From Anoxybacillus tepidamans PS2 (GTDB lineage: Bacteria; Bacillota; Bacilli; Bacillales; Anoxybacillaceae), in the NCBI RefSeq assembly GCF_000620165.1, contig NZ_JHVN01000003.1, forward strand, positions 1-64,000: a stretch of DNA of 64,000 nt, written 5' to 3'. Positions 36,383 through 45,584 of this stretch are shown piece after piece. The stretch's first letter is position 1, and every line of letters starts with the position of its first letter. The translations under genes were made by a program, and so were the position numbers. The notes under the pieces are model-generated. The model was not told the origin of the DNA and ran no database searches. It saw only the letters and a list, made by a program, of their open reading frames with translations.

Positions 36383-37168
36383 TCAGACAAGAACATCAAG
36401 CAATAAACAATGATACGTCGCTGGAATTTGGCCATTTTTCGAAAAGCGCCGCTCGTACTCGTCCATCATCGTTTTGAACACGGACGGTCGCTGGCAATGG
36501 CGCCCATCTGTGCTGTTAGTCGCACCGATCTGGCGTAGCGATAAGAAAAAGTCGCGGACCGTTGGAAAGTACTCCGTTTCCCACGTTTCTTCCGCCGCCA
36601 CCGCCGCTTTTGGAAAAGCATGCTCGCACCGCTTCAGCCAATCGGACAGCCCCGGAAAGGATGGGCCGATCGAAAACCGCTCAGCGATGCCGTGTTGCTT
36701 GAGCGCGGCTAGAAACGATGCGTGCAACTCTTGAAACGTGTCCGCGCCAAACGTCGAGAAAAGAAGCTGTCCGCCGGGATTTAAAGCGCGCGCTAGCCGA
36801 TTGATCGTCCGTTCCGGGGCATTCAGCCATTGGAACGTCGCGTTAGAAATGATCAGGTCATACCGTTCATCGATGGCCATTTCTTCAATATCAGCGCACC
36901 GCCACGTAATGCGGTTATCAAGACGCTGTTGCGCGGCGGCAATCATTCCCGGAGCGATGTCGACAGCGGTCAGATGTGCGTCTGGAAACGTGCGAATTAA
37001 CTGTTCCGTTAAATAGCCGGTGCCGCACCCGACCTCAAGAATGCGCGTTGGACGCACGGCTATTCGAATAACAAGGGCATCCGCCATCTTTTTTTGCACG
37101 TTTGCAAATCGGTCGTACGTCGCTGCTCGTTCGCTAAATCGTTTCCGCACTAATTGTTTGTCAATCAT
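36383..37168 (-). CDS. bioC: Malonyl-ACP O-methyltransferase BioC
   Basis: BioC methylates malonyl-ACP so that fatty acid synthase can build the pimeloyl chain of biotin. The 261-residue protein starts [22 protein letters not shown], the conserved BioC opening. SAM motif I is ILEVGCGTGYLTEQL (about 43-57). The C-terminal GQIPATYHCLLLDVLV is also typical. ATG at 37168 overlaps the stop of the hydrolase gene before it, so the start is set by coupling. Last gene of bioF-hydrolase-bioC. Confidence 0.9.
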   Translation of the reverse strand: MIDKQLVRKRFSERAATYDRFANVQKKMADALVIRIAVRPTRILEVGCGTGYLTEQLIRTFPDAHLTAVDIAPGMIAAAQQRLDNRITWRCADIEEMAIDERYDLIISNATFQWLNAPERTINRLARALNPGGQLLFSTFGADTFQELHASFLAALKQHGIAERFSIGPSFPGLSDWLKRCEHAFPKAAVAAEETWETEYFPTVRDFFLSLRQIGATNSTDGRHCQRPSVFKTMMDEYERRFSKNGQIPATYHCLLLDVLV

Positions 37169-37853
37169 CGCTTCCACCTGCCCATGTTTGAATGATCCGG
37201 GCGCATTCGGCCGCGTTTGTCACAAACGGGACGTGCCCCGCATCTGGAAGCAAAGCGAATCTCGCATTGCGCGCCTGTTCAGCTATGTAACGCGCGGCCT
37301 CCGGCGGACAAATCGTATCACTAACGCCATGGATTAGAAGGAGCGGCATATCAAGTTCCGGCAAAAACGGCCGCGCATCCGCCTCCAGCAAATAATCAAG
37401 CCCAATGGCAAGTTCATTGATGCGCTCATGATGAACAAATGCAGAAATGTCCGCCTCTTCCCCTTTCGCCCATAACGATGCCAAAAATGCGGCGATCGTT
37501 TCATCAGGGCGCTTGTATAGCTGCTTTTTCATTCGTTCGACGATGCGCCGATGCCACCCTGCTTCATATGTATCATCGGTCATAAAACGGCTCGTCCCGC
37601 CGATTAGAACGAGGCGCTTCACCCGTTCTGGATAAGCGCCCGCCAATTCAAGAGCAACAAGCGAGCCAAGCGACCAGCCAATGACAAGCGATGGCGCACA
37701 AAGCGCTTGTTCTGCACGTTTGCGAAAACAGCGGACCGTGTCAATGTCGATCCACTCGACAAGTGAAACGTCTTTCGCCGGCGCGAGTTGTGCCAAAAGC
37801 GGCGCAAAAATGCTCCCTTTCATGCCCCATCCCGGAATGCAAACGATGTTCAT
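37161..37853 (-). CDS. Alpha/beta hydrolase, BioH-like pimeloyl-ACP methyl ester esterase
   Basis: The 230-residue alpha/beta hydrolase has the nucleophile elbow GWSLGS (about 68-73) and likely catalytic Asp in [10 protein letters not shown] and His in DAGHVPFV (about 210). Its place between bioF and bioC with four-base overlaps makes it the probable demethylating esterase that frees pimeloyl-ACP, the job of BioH in E. coli. That is inference from context; it is not necessarily an orthologue of BioH. Confidence 0.82.
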   Translation of the reverse strand: MNIVCIPGWGMKGSIFAPLLAQLAPAKDVSLVEWIDIDTVRCFRKRAEQALCAPSLVIGWSLGSLVALELAGAYPERVKRLVLIGGTSRFMTDDTYEAGWHRRIVERMKKQLYKRPDETIAAFLASLWAKGEEADISAFVHHERINELAIGLDYLLEADARPFLPELDMPLLLIHGVSDTICPPEAARYIAEQARNARFALLPDAGHVPFVTNAAECARIIQTWAGGSDD

Positions 37854-39019
37854 CCGATCACCCCCATCGCCCGGCCAGCGCGGACAATGCTCTCAAGCGC
37901 CCAGTCCAGCTGCTGCTTCGTCATCGTCGCCATGAGCGAAAAACGAATGCGGGCGGAACCTTCCGGGACGGTCGGCGGACGAATGGCGACAGCGGCAATG
38001 CCGGATGCTTGCAATTGTTCGCTGAAGCGCACGGCCCGCTCGTTATCCCCGATGATGATCGGAACGATGTGCGTTTCGCTCGCGCCGATATTAAAGCCCA
38101 ATTCCTTTAAGGTGTTGCGAAAATAGGCGCTTAACTCACGGAGCTGGGCGCGCCGCTCTTTTTCTTCTTGTACGATGGCAACAGCGGCTTGGATCGAGCC
38201 AAGCACCGCCGGCGGCAGCGCGGTCGTAAAAATGAGCGGGCGCATATGATTGACAAGATAGTCAATCAGCGTCCTGCTTCCCGCCACATACGCCCCGAAC
38301 ACGCCAAGCGCCTTGCTGAACGTTCCGATATGGATGTCCACATGCTCGCTGACGCCTACATGATGCGCCAATCCTTCCCCTTTTTCTCCGTAAACGCCGC
38401 TTGCATGCGCTTCATCGATCATTAGCCAGGCATTGTACTTCTTTTTCAGTTCAACGAGCGCACGCAAGGGAGCGACATCCCCATCCATGCTGAACACCGT
38501 GTCGGTGACGATGATTTTCCGTTTCCGTTCGTCTGTTTTCCGCAAAAGCTCTTCTAAATGGTCGATATCGTTATGACGATACCTTTTGACTTCAGCGCGG
38601 CTTAAAATGGCGCCGTCGATGATGCTGGCGTGGTTCAGTTTGTCGCTGAAAACAACGCCATCGCGCCCGGCGAGCGCCGAAATAATGCCGACATTGGCGT
38701 TATAGCCGCTGTTAATCACAAGCGCGGCTTCGCTTCCTTTCCATTTCGCCACCGCTGTTTCGACCTCTTCGTAAAGCGGGCAGTTGCCGACGATCAGCCT
38801 CGATGCCGTGGCCCCCGCTCCATACGTTCGCGCTGCTTGGACGCCTGCTTCAATAATCCTCTTATCGTTCGCAAGCCCTAAATAGTTGTTCGACGCCAAA
38901 TTCAACATCGTAGTTCCATTGATCGTTGCCCAGGCTCCAGCGGATTCCGTCCTTACGAGCTTCCTTTTTTGCGTTTTCTCTTCTAATGCTTGCAGCTGTC
39001 TGCACAACTCATGCCACAA
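37850..39019 (-). CDS. bioF: 8-amino-7-oxononanoate synthase BioF
   Basis: BioF joins pimeloyl-ACP (or -CoA) and alanine in the first ring-forming step of biotin synthesis using PLP. The 389-residue protein has the class II aminotransferase marks NYLGLAND (about 43-50), [15 protein letters not shown] (about 200-214) and the PLP lysine in GTFSKALG (about 237). It starts with TTG at 39019, six to seven bases after GGGGAGAGG; no in-frame ATG is near. First gene of a three-gene operon with a BirA operator just upstream, so repressed by biotin. No bioA, bioB or bioD is in the window. Confidence 0.92.
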   Translation of the reverse strand: MWHELCRQLQALEEKTQKRKLVRTESAGAWATINGTTMLNLASNNYLGLANDKRIIEAGVQAARTYGAGATASRLIVGNCPLYEEVETAVAKWKGSEAALVINSGYNANVGIISALAGRDGVVFSDKLNHASIIDGAILSRAEVKRYRHNDIDHLEELLRKTDERKRKIIVTDTVFSMDGDVAPLRALVELKKKYNAWLMIDEAHASGVYGEKGEGLAHHVGVSEHVDIHIGTFSKALGVFGAYVAGSRTLIDYLVNHMRPLIFTTALPPAVLGSIQAAVAIVQEEKERRAQLRELSAYFRNTLKELGFNIGASETHIVPIIIGDNERAVRFSEQLQASGIAAVAIRPPTVPEGSARIRFSLMATMTKQQLDWALESIVRAGRAMGVIG

Positions 39020-39036
39020 ATGTGCCTCTCCCCTTT

Positions 39037-39067
39037 TTGTAAACTTAATAAAATAAAAGGTTTACAT
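39037..39067. promoter_or_regulatory. BirA (biotin repressor) operator
   Basis: TTGTAAAC, 15 bases, GTTTACAT matches the BirA operator pattern of TTGTTAAC-type half sites separated by 15 bases. It lies 18 bases before the bioF start, where it would block transcription when BirA is charged with biotinyl-AMP. Half-site match and spacing are seen; regulation is established for this motif in Bacilli. Confidence 0.8.
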
Positions 39068-39186
39068 TTATCGTATCATAGGAAACGTTTGGCAACAACA
39101 AGAAGGTATAAATAAAAAATGGTAACACTGTCCATGTCCTCGACAGTCGTTTTCACATTTACTAAGTTGAAGGGAGGAAAAGAGCG

Positions 39187-39471
39187 ATGAATTTTATTCA
39201 CCAGGCCCGCCAGTCCATCGGGCACCATGTAAAGGTCATGACCGCGCATGATACTTTCACCGGAACATTATTATCCGTCGGCAGCGATTTTCTTGTTATA
39301 AGAGTGCGGCACAATCGGAATGAACAACGCCTTCTCATCCGGCTGGAGTCCATTATTGCTTTGTCGCGCTCCGAAGAACCAACTTCTTTAGAAGACGAAT
39401 CTTCGCATACTGCATCTATGGATGACGATGATCTTCTCGAACAGTATTTGCTTGAAGCGGATGATGAATGA
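39187..39471 (+). CDS. Small Sm-fold/DUF2642-like protein
   Basis: The 94-residue protein has a 60-residue beta-barrel-like start (HHVKVMTAHDTFTGTLLSVG, then FLVIRV) as in Sm-like or DUF2642 proteins, and a very acidic tail (MDDDDLLEQYLLEADDE). GGAGG precedes ATG at 39187. Its TGA stop falls on the end of a hairpin element inserted at 39469, so the natural C-terminus may once have been longer. Function unknown; fold assignment tentative. Confidence 0.6.
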   Translation: MNFIHQARQSIGHHVKVMTAHDTFTGTLLSVGSDFLVIRVRHNRNEQRLLIRLESIIALSRSEEPTSLEDESSHTASMDDDDLLEQYLLEADDE

Positions 39472-39524
39472 ACTTCTCCTGCCTACACGCCGCCTAGAGG
39501 CAAGGGATTTCTCGGTGGATTATG
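39469..39524 (-). repeat. Solo IS605-type hairpin element E (inverted orientation)
   Basis: Read on the minus strand it follows TTTAA (39525-39529), then CATAATCCACC, GAGAAA, TCCCTTGCCTC, GGCGTGTAGGCAGGAGA and GTTCA. Its final bases give the TGA that ends the gene at 39187-39471. Confidence 0.65.
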
Positions 39525-39534
39525 TTAAATGTCC

Positions 39535-39564
39535 GAAAAACCCGGCCGTTTTGCCGGGCTTTTC
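39535..39564 (+). terminator. Terminator
   Basis: AAAAACCCGGC, loop CGTTTT, GCCGGGCTTTT. Likely serves the gene at 39187. Confidence 0.8.
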
Positions 39565-39629
39565 ATATTTCCTTGTTAATAGGACATACTAACCGATAAT
39601 CGAATGAACAGGCGGGAGACGAGTCAGCC

Positions 39630-40103
39630 ATGGATGAAATGATGTTATGGATGTTGTTTGTTTTAGGGATCGGTTTGCTGCTTTTTGGCTTGTTAAGAAA
39701 GCCGGAAATTATAAAAGATTCGATGCTGGCGTTTTTATTGAAAGCGTACTTTTCCACTTTTTTCGGCGTTATCGTGGTTGAGATGCATATGCTCGACTAT
39801 CCTGTTAGAATTTTGTCTCAATATTTTGATACGAGCATTTTGTTCGAATATTTGTTGTATCCCGTCGTCTGTGTCTTTTTTTATCAAACGACGCTTCGTT
39901 CGTCTTTTTTAGGAATTGTGGGGCAATGTACGCTGTATATCTCTGTGCTGACAGCGATTGAAGTGCTGTTTGAAAAATACACAAGCTTAATTCACTACAA
40001 TACATGGAAATGGTGGTATTCCTTTTTGACCATGTTTGTGTTGTCTTTTTCCGTTCGAATGATGATGGTATGGATTAACAAAAAGCAACCGTTACGCAAA
40101 TAA
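39630..40103 (+). CDS. CBO0543 family membrane protein
   Basis: The 157-residue protein has four to five membrane segments and the layout of the CBO0543 family: a short N-terminal helix, a WKWW-type motif (NTWKWWYSF, about 123-131) and a basic C-terminus. A second member lies at 53393. Function unknown. A weak GGAGA site precedes ATG at 39630. Confidence 0.72.
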   Translation: MDEMMLWMLFVLGIGLLLFGLLRKPEIIKDSMLAFLLKAYFSTFFGVIVVEMHMLDYPVRILSQYFDTSILFEYLLYPVVCVFFYQTTLRSSFLGIVGQCTLYISVLTAIEVLFEKYTSLIHYNTWKWWYSFLTMFVLSFSVRMMMVWINKKQPLRK

Positions 40104-40351
40104 TTCGAACGCCAACCTATCATCCATTGCCGGCGTTTTTTCGCACCTTGCTGCTGACGGTCTTTTTTTGTTCCAAATCGTATATGAATTTATGAATAAC
40201 ATCGTGAATCATCATCTTCCTCACGCTCCGTTTGTTGTTTTGACAATTTCATTGTAAAAAAGAAATGAAATCCCAACATCGGAGCGCGGATGGAACTTTT
40301 TATTCGTCTTTGAACCGAACAACATCTCCATCAAAAGTTGTAAGGAAGGTG
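40104..40351. other. Intergenic region with weak terminator-like repeat
   Basis: AACGCC at 40108 and GGCGTTTTTT at 40132-40141 can form a six-pair stem with T-run after the CBO0543 gene. Otherwise no gene is seen. Confidence 0.4.
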
Positions 40352-41410
40352 CTATCGGTATTTTTTTAGCCGCTCGCGCAGCGCTTCGACATCGACTGGC
40401 GGCTCAGGCGGCGAAGGAGCTTCCCACTGTTTTTGATATTCTTTAAGCCAATCCGGAACAAGCTCAGTACGAACGGGCGCGCGCTTTACTGAAACAAAGC
40501 GGCGCTGTTTTCTTCGTTTCGCATGCTTAACATCTTCAACCGTTTGATAGCGTTTTGCCCGCCAATCCAACAGCACTTTTTCTACATACTTCCATGATGT
40601 ACTCCCGTATTCCAGAGCCGTTTTCAACGCTTCAAGAACAAGCGGTCCATTCATTTCATCGATCCATTTGTTCATTTGTTGTTGAATATACTCGTTATAC
40701 GGATAAAAATGATATTGCTGATAAAAATCAAATACAGTCTTCTTTTCCATTTCTTTTTGATTTATATATGTATAATCCATTGAGTGATTTGAACCGTTCT
40801 CTTGCTGTTCCGTCTGTTCATTTGTTAATTGTGCATTTAGAACAATGTTCGATTTACGAGGAAAATATTTCTCTCTAGCAGTAAGATAGTCTAGATGCTC
40901 GTTAACGGCCGAAGCGCATCGCCCGAGCTCGTCTGTAGCTCTTGTGGCCGGATCATGCCCAAGCAATCCTTGCTCGCACTGGGTGATTCGGACTTGCGCG
41001 GTGTTCCGATCGTTTGCTGGCTGGTCCATTTGCTGCGCTCGATAGTCATTTTGACCATTCGCCTGTTCGGCATGGTCCGTTGATCGACCGATTTGTTCGA
41101 AATGTTCAGTTTGGTCATTTAGAACAATATTTTGTTTGCGCAGCTCTTCATAATTGATGCGATACGATTTCGTTTGGTCAATTTTGTTTTTATTCAAGTT
41201 CGCCGACTCAAGGTAGCCAAGCCGTTCAAGCTTCTTGATTACGCGGCGGATCGTGCTCGTCGACCAAAACGGAACAATGCGCTGCCACTCTTCATATGTC
41301 AGCATGACCCAATCGGTGCGCGCCTCTTGTAAAAGCCGATGGATTTCGCTTAATACGATGCTTTCATTGAGCCCGATTTGACAAGCAAGCTGCGGCGAGA
41401 TACGCATCAT
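40352..41410 (-). CDS. DnaD-domain replication-like protein
   Basis: The 352-residue protein has an N-terminal winged helix (MRISPQLACQIGLNESIVLSEIHRLL, with PFWSTSTIRRVIKKLERLGYL as recognition helix). After a long polar linker comes a DnaD/DnaB_2 domain near 235-285 ending WKYVEKVLLDW. The order fits phage-type or chromosomal DnaD helicase loaders. The linker (about 90-210) contains two related segments, NIVLNDQTEHFEQ and NIVLNAQLTNEQTEQ, an internal duplication. AAAGGAGGG precedes ATG at 41410. No other prophage genes surround it. Confidence 0.75.
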   Translation of the reverse strand: MMRISPQLACQIGLNESIVLSEIHRLLQEARTDWVMLTYEEWQRIVPFWSTSTIRRVIKKLERLGYLESANLNKNKIDQTKSYRINYEELRKQNIVLNDQTEHFEQIGRSTDHAEQANGQNDYRAQQMDQPANDRNTAQVRITQCEQGLLGHDPATRATDELGRCASAVNEHLDYLTAREKYFPRKSNIVLNAQLTNEQTEQQENGSNHSMDYTYINQKEMEKKTVFDFYQQYHFYPYNEYIQQQMNKWIDEMNGPLVLEALKTALEYGSTSWKYVEKVLLDWRAKRYQTVEDVKHAKRRKQRRFVSVKRAPVRTELVPDWLKEYQKQWEAPSPPEPPVDVEALRERLKKYR

Positions 41411-41627
41411 GTGCCACCCTCCTTTTCTACTTTATTGATCGCTCCAGTGAGTCAAAAAAGATAGATACGTTCTTGAAAAATTTATCATTTTAGGCGAGAA
41501 GACTCCCACCTCAAGGAACGAACGTGAGTAGATGGGAGAGGAATCGCCTTCGGACAAGGCTCTAAAAGGATATAAAGATCCATGCAGTCATGGTATAATA
41601 GGTATACCATAAAGGGAGGTGAACCTC

Positions 41628-42731
41628 ATGAGGATTCACAAATCCTACAAATTTCGTATCTATCCCAACCAAAAACAAGAAGAGCTCATCAAAAAGACGT
41701 TTGGTTGTTGCCGGTTTGTGTATAACTATTTTCTAGAAAAATGGGATCGCACCTATAAGGAAACTGGCAAAGGATGGTCGTACCACACTTGCTCCTCCCA
41801 ACTCACTCAACTAAAAAAAGAAGGGGTCTGGTTAAAAGAGGTGGACAGCACGGCCCTTCCATCTTCCCTAAAACACCTCGCGGATGCTTTTTCTCGCTTT
41901 TTTAAGAAGCAAAACGATCCACCGCGCTTCAAGAGTAAGAAAAACAAGGTTCAATCGTATACCACGAAACAAACAAACAGAAATATGGCGATCGAAGGAA
42001 ACTACATCAAACTTCCCAAACTAGGGTTCGTTCGTTTTGCCAAATCAAGGGGAGTCGAAGGTCGGATTTTAAGTGCGACCGTTCGCCGGAATCCAAGTGG
42101 AACATACTTCGTCTCTCTTTTAGTAGAAACGGACGTGAATCCTCTTCCCCAAACGGGTTCGGCGGTGGGCATCGACTTAGGATTGAAAGAGTTGGCGATT
42201 CTTTCAACCGGCGAACGATTGGAAAACCCAAAATGGCTACGCAACATGGAACCAAAACTCATTCGGGCCCAGCGTATTCTATCGAGGCGGATCAAAGGTT
42301 CTTCGAATTGGCATCGACAGCGCATCAAAGTGGCTCGCATTCACGAAAAAATCACCAACACAAGAATCGATTACTTGCAAAAGATTTCAACGCAGATCGT
42401 CAAAAACCACGACATCATTGCGTTGGAAGAGTTGCAAGTGTCGAACATGATGAAGAACCGCAAATTAGCCAAAGCGATTCATGAAGTGTCTTGGTCACAG
42501 TTTCGCACCATGTTGGAGTACAAAGCGAAATGGTACGAGAAACAAGTGGTCGTTGTATCGAAGACCTTTGCCTCTTCCCAACTCTGTTCGTGCTGTGGCT
42601 ACCAACACAAAGACGTGAAAAATCTCCGCCTTCGTGAATGGAGATGTCCATCTTGCGGAACCTATCACGATCGGGATCAGAATGCAAGTATCAATATTCT
42701 AAAAGAAGGACTGCGCTTGTTGTCGTGTTAG
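41628..42731 (+). CDS. tnpB: RNA-guided endonuclease TnpB (element 1)
   Basis: The 367-residue protein has the split RuvC nuclease of TnpB: D in [10 protein letters not shown] (about 184), E in [10 protein letters not shown] (about 267) and D in DRDQNAS (about 349). A four-cysteine zinc motif sits between them (CSCCG and CPSCG). All catalytic residues are intact. TnpB homologues are guided by an RNA from the element's right end and cut next to the short target motif. ATG at 41628 follows GGGAGGTG; an in-frame start nine bases earlier is less likely. Confidence 0.92.
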   Translation: MRIHKSYKFRIYPNQKQEELIKKTFGCCRFVYNYFLEKWDRTYKETGKGWSYHTCSSQLTQLKKEGVWLKEVDSTALPSSLKHLADAFSRFFKKQNDPPRFKSKKNKVQSYTTKQTNRNMAIEGNYIKLPKLGFVRFAKSRGVEGRILSATVRRNPSGTYFVSLLVETDVNPLPQTGSAVGIDLGLKELAILSTGERLENPKWLRNMEPKLIRAQRILSRRIKGSSNWHRQRIKVARIHEKITNTRIDYLQKISTQIVKNHDIIALEELQVSNMMKNRKLAKAIHEVSWSQFRTMLEYKAKWYEKQVVVVSKTFASSQLCSCCGYQHKDVKNLRLREWRCPSCGTYHDRDQNASINILKEGLRLLSC

Positions 42732-42841
42732 ACAACGGAACCGTTGGGACGACGGGGATCGCCTACTTAGAGAACCGAAGGAGGCTTCGGTGTTCGTAGG
42801 AATCTCCCACTTTGAAACAAAATGAAAGTGGGAGTAGTTCA
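42700..42841 (+). ncRNA. Putative omega (guide) RNA scaffold of TnpB element 1
   Basis: From the 3' end of tnpB to the right tip are three hairpins: CAACGG-AA-CCGTTG (42733-42746), CCGAAG-GAGG-CTTCGG (42775-42790) and the terminal CTCCCACTTT stem (42803-42834). TnpB guide RNAs come from this position. The guide would be the flanking DNA starting at 42842. The 5' boundary is a guess. Confidence 0.55.
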
Positions 42842-42911
42842 ATGTCCGAACAAAAAAGGAGACGAGACGGAAAAGGAGAATACGTATTTGAAGAAGTAAG
42901 GAGGTGCTTGC

Positions 42912-43691
42912 GTGAATCGAGAAGCACTGATTCAACAGTTTAATCAACAGCAGCGAATCGAGATCGATTTTCCCGGGTTTCGGCGCGAGATGGACGGGAC
43001 CGTTATCCGGCATGTGTCGCTGACCGAAGAAGACGGGTTTATCAGCTACTCCCGCCTCGAAGACGAAATGGCGGATGAAGCGATTCGCACACAACTCGAC
43101 TATTTTCAACAGCTCGGCCAACGCTTTGAGTGGAAAGTATACGATTATGACCAACCGGCGGATTTGAAGGAGAGGCTTCAATCATTCGGCTTTTCGGTCG
43201 GTGAACCGGAAGCGCTGATGGTAATGGAACTTGCCAAAGAGCACCCGCTTCTTGCCGCTTCACTCCCCGATTACGTGCACCGCATTGACAGCGAAGCCGG
43301 CATCGACGATATTATCGCACTAGAAGAAGCAGTGTGGGGGGAACCGCACGGAAGCCTTGGCGAACGGTTGAAGCGCGATTTAAAAAACGATCCTGACCAT
43401 CTCTATTTATACGCGGTGTACGAGGGCAAAAAAGCGGTCAGCGCCGCTTGGATGTACTTGCATAAAGGTACGTCCTTCGCCAGCCTCTGGGGCGGTTCGA
43501 CCTTGCCGGATTACCGGCAAAAAGGATTGTATACCTCGCTCATTGCCGCGCGGGCGCAAGATGCTTGGAACAGGGGCTATCGCTTTTTGACCGTCGATGC
43601 CAGCCCGATGAGCCGCCCGATTTTAGAGAAAAAAGGATTCACCTGCCTCGGCTATTCGTATCCATGCGTATCGCCCCCGATTGAACTTTAG
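42912..43691 (+). CDS. GNAT family N-acetyltransferase
   Basis: The 259-residue protein has a GNAT domain in its second half: VSAAWMYLHKG strand, GGSTLPDYRQKGLYTSLIAARAQDAW (about 197-222, acetyl-CoA binding motif A with R-x-K-G) and a LEKKGFTCLGY end. An N-terminal region of 100 residues is common in larger GNATs. GTG at 42912 follows AAGGAGGTG. Substrate unknown. Confidence 0.85.
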   Translation: MNREALIQQFNQQQRIEIDFPGFRREMDGTVIRHVSLTEEDGFISYSRLEDEMADEAIRTQLDYFQQLGQRFEWKVYDYDQPADLKERLQSFGFSVGEPEALMVMELAKEHPLLAASLPDYVHRIDSEAGIDDIIALEEAVWGEPHGSLGERLKRDLKNDPDHLYLYAVYEGKKAVSAAWMYLHKGTSFASLWGGSTLPDYRQKGLYTSLIAARAQDAWNRGYRFLTVDASPMSRPILEKKGFTCLGYSYPCVSPPIEL

Positions 43692-43766
43692 CGCATATGC
43701 CCTTTGCAACAAAGCCGAAGCAGACGACCATGTAGCCAACAAAAAAGCGAGGACGATGTTCCTCGC

Positions 43767-44138
43767 TTATTGTTGTTTCGCTAAAAATTCAATTCGGTTG
43801 TGAAACGGGTCGCGGCAGGAGAAGCGAACGACGCCGGGAATCGGTTTTTCGTCTTGTGTCGCGATGCCCTTTTCTTCCAAATAGCGGCGCACCGCTTCGA
43901 TGTTTTCGACTTCAAAGGCCGGATGGCTTTTGCTTCGGTAGCCTTCGCGGTTTTCAACGCCGATATGCAGTTCAATGTCGCCGACTTTGTACCAAAGCCC
44001 GCCGCTTGCTTTCAGCGCTTCCGGCTTTTCAATTTCGACAAAGCCGAGCACATCGGTATAAAAGGCGCGCGCTTCGTCTTCCGCGCCGACTGGAATGCAA
44101 ATTTGCACATGGTCGAGCCGTTTGACAACAATGTTCAT
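43767..44138 (-). CDS. VOC family (glyoxalase/bleomycin resistance-like) protein
   Basis: The 123-residue protein has the vicinal oxygen chelate layout: LDHVQICIPVGAEDEARAFYTDVLGF at the start, metal ligands H10, E/H in ELHIGV, and IEFLA at the end. ATG overlaps the stop of the YhfC gene (ATGA). Substrate unknown. Confidence 0.85.
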   Translation of the reverse strand: MNIVVKRLDHVQICIPVGAEDEARAFYTDVLGFVEIEKPEALKASGGLWYKVGDIELHIGVENREGYRSKSHPAFEVENIEAVRRYLEEKGIATQDEKPIPGVVRFSCRDPFHNRIEFLAKQQ

Positions 44139-44917
44139 CGCGATTCCCCCTCGCTTTCAAATTGTACTTTTACACGGCGCACCCAAACAAACGAGGCTGC
44201 GGCCGCTAGGAATAAAATCGCTTCAATCGCCCAAATGTTGGTCACAACTCCCGCTTGATACAACGCCGGCGCCACGTCTAAAAGCGCATGCGCACAAATC
44301 GCATAGATGACGTAGCGAAACTGCCGCTTGCGCACGCCAAGCAAGACGAGAAGCGACATGACGATATGAAAGGCAATCGCAAACACGCGCTCCAGTCCCC
44401 CAAGCACATACATGGCAAACGTCGTCTCTTTTATGCGCTCTTTTAACTGCGCCGCTTGATCTGCCGGCAGCGACGAAGCGATGGTATGATCGAACGCTCC
44501 GGATTGAATGAGGTTCATCAACACAATCGAAGTGATGGCGCCAAACACTCCAAGCAAAATCGCCTCGATGCCGCCGTGGCCGATCCCAAACGACAGACCG
44601 TCTCCGTAACCGAGATGCTTTTTTAGAAGCCAGCGAAAACCGACGTAGCGCCCAATTTCCTCAAATACGCCCGCTGCCAGCGCCGCATAGGTGACAAAGA
44701 GCGCGGTGCTGTTCGTCCATTTCAGCGCGGTGCCGCTTGAATCGATGACCGCCACATGCAACGCTTTTTCCAACACTTGCGAAAAAACAAGAAACACGAC
44801 AACGCCAACACCGAGCGGCTTCCATGAAAGCCATCCTTTTTTCCTTCCGTACCACACAAGCCCAACAGGAACAAACAAAGAAATCAGAAGCTGGACGACG
44901 GGGCCCGCCATGTTCAT
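44135..44917 (-). CDS. YhfC family membrane (putative intramembrane metalloprotease) protein
   Basis: The 260-residue protein has about eight membrane segments. A conserved FEEIGRYVGFRWLLKK block (about 86-101) and GIGHGGIEAILLG (about 111-123) carry Glu and His residues as in CPBP-like intramembrane proteases. YhfC is the Bacillus name of this family. GGGGAGGATC precedes the start. It lies in a row SdpR-SdpI-YhfC-VOC. Confidence 0.8.
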   Translation of the reverse strand: MNMAGPVVQLLISLFVPVGLVWYGRKKGWLSWKPLGVGVVVFLVFSQVLEKALHVAVIDSSGTALKWTNSTALFVTYAALAAGVFEEIGRYVGFRWLLKKHLGYGDGLSFGIGHGGIEAILLGVFGAITSIVLMNLIQSGAFDHTIASSLPADQAAQLKERIKETTFAMYVLGGLERVFAIAFHIVMSLLVLLGVRKRQFRYVIYAICAHALLDVAPALYQAGVVTNIWAIEAILFLAAAASFVWVRRVKVQFESEGESR

Positions 44918-44939
44918 GTGATCCTCCCCTTTCTATCCT

Positions 44940-45584
44940 TTATAGACGCTTGCGCTGTTCTTGCTGAAAATAAAGATACGATTGAATTAGTAAATATAAA
45001 TTGCCGATCACGATAATGATGATAAACAAGACAAACTGCATTTCCCCGTGCCAAAGCGCCGTCAACATCGATAAAATCCCCATAGCGACAAACACTTTGC
45101 CGCCGAGACGGTGCGTCTTGTTCCAAACCGTTTCGCTCGCAAGCGTCCACGGCGTGCGAATGCCGACAAAATAATTGTGCTTGATTTTCGGCATATAGTT
45201 GCCAAGCACGATAAACAACGCGCCGATGCCAACAAGCACGACCAAGCCGACATCGACCGGAAAACCAAGATTGAACGCAAGCATCACGATATGGATCGCG
45301 AAGAAAAAGAGCGAAAGCGCCACTGTCGAGATGCTGTAACTTTTCTGAAAGCTGCCGTAGTTTGCTTTTTTCGGATCAAACTTAGGCAGCACGCTCATAA
45401 GAACGACGATGAACGTCATCAATAAAGGTAGAAGGAATGCGCCAAACCATTTGCCCGCAAAGCCGTCCGCCACGCCTGATGCGTTCCAATGGATCGCCAC
45501 TTGTTCCGGCAAGTATGGAATGGCGATCAAACTTAAAATATATGCAAAAACTGTAAACATAATCGCGAGTCGATTGATTTTCAT
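44940..45584 (-). CDS. sdpI: SdpI family protein (immunity/signal)
   Basis: The 214-residue protein has six membrane segments. The N-terminal DUF1648 part contains YLPEQVAIHWNASGVADGF (about 23-41). The C-terminal SdpI part contains NYFVGIRTPWTLASETVWNKTHRLGG (about 141-166), the family signature. SdpI protects against the SdpC toxin and sequesters SdpR in B. subtilis. No sdpABC toxin genes are in the window. ATG overlaps the end of the regulator gene. Confidence 0.88.
   Translation of the reverse strand: MKINRLAIMFTVFAYILSLIAIPYLPEQVAIHWNASGVADGFAGKWFGAFLLPLLMTFIVVLMSVLPKFDPKKANYGSFQKSYSISTVALSLFFFAIHIVMLAFNLGFPVDVGLVVLVGIGALFIVLGNYMPKIKHNYFVGIRTPWTLASETVWNKTHRLGGKVFVAMGILSMLTALWHGEMQFVLFIIIIVIGNLYLLIQSYLYFQQEQRKRL

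Larger units (their letters stand above)
41484..42841 (+). mobile_element. IS605-type element 1 (tnpB only)
   Basis: The left end begins after TTTAT (41479-41483) with CATTTTAGGC then GAGAAG and a stem of CTCCCA(CCT) with a GATGGGAG arm. The right end hairpin CTCCCACTTT/AAAGTGGGAG ends in GTTCA at 42841. Length is 1358 bases. It carries tnpB but no tnpA, so it needs a transposase in trans. Its ends share layout with nine solo hairpins and the second TnpB element. Confidence 0.85.
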
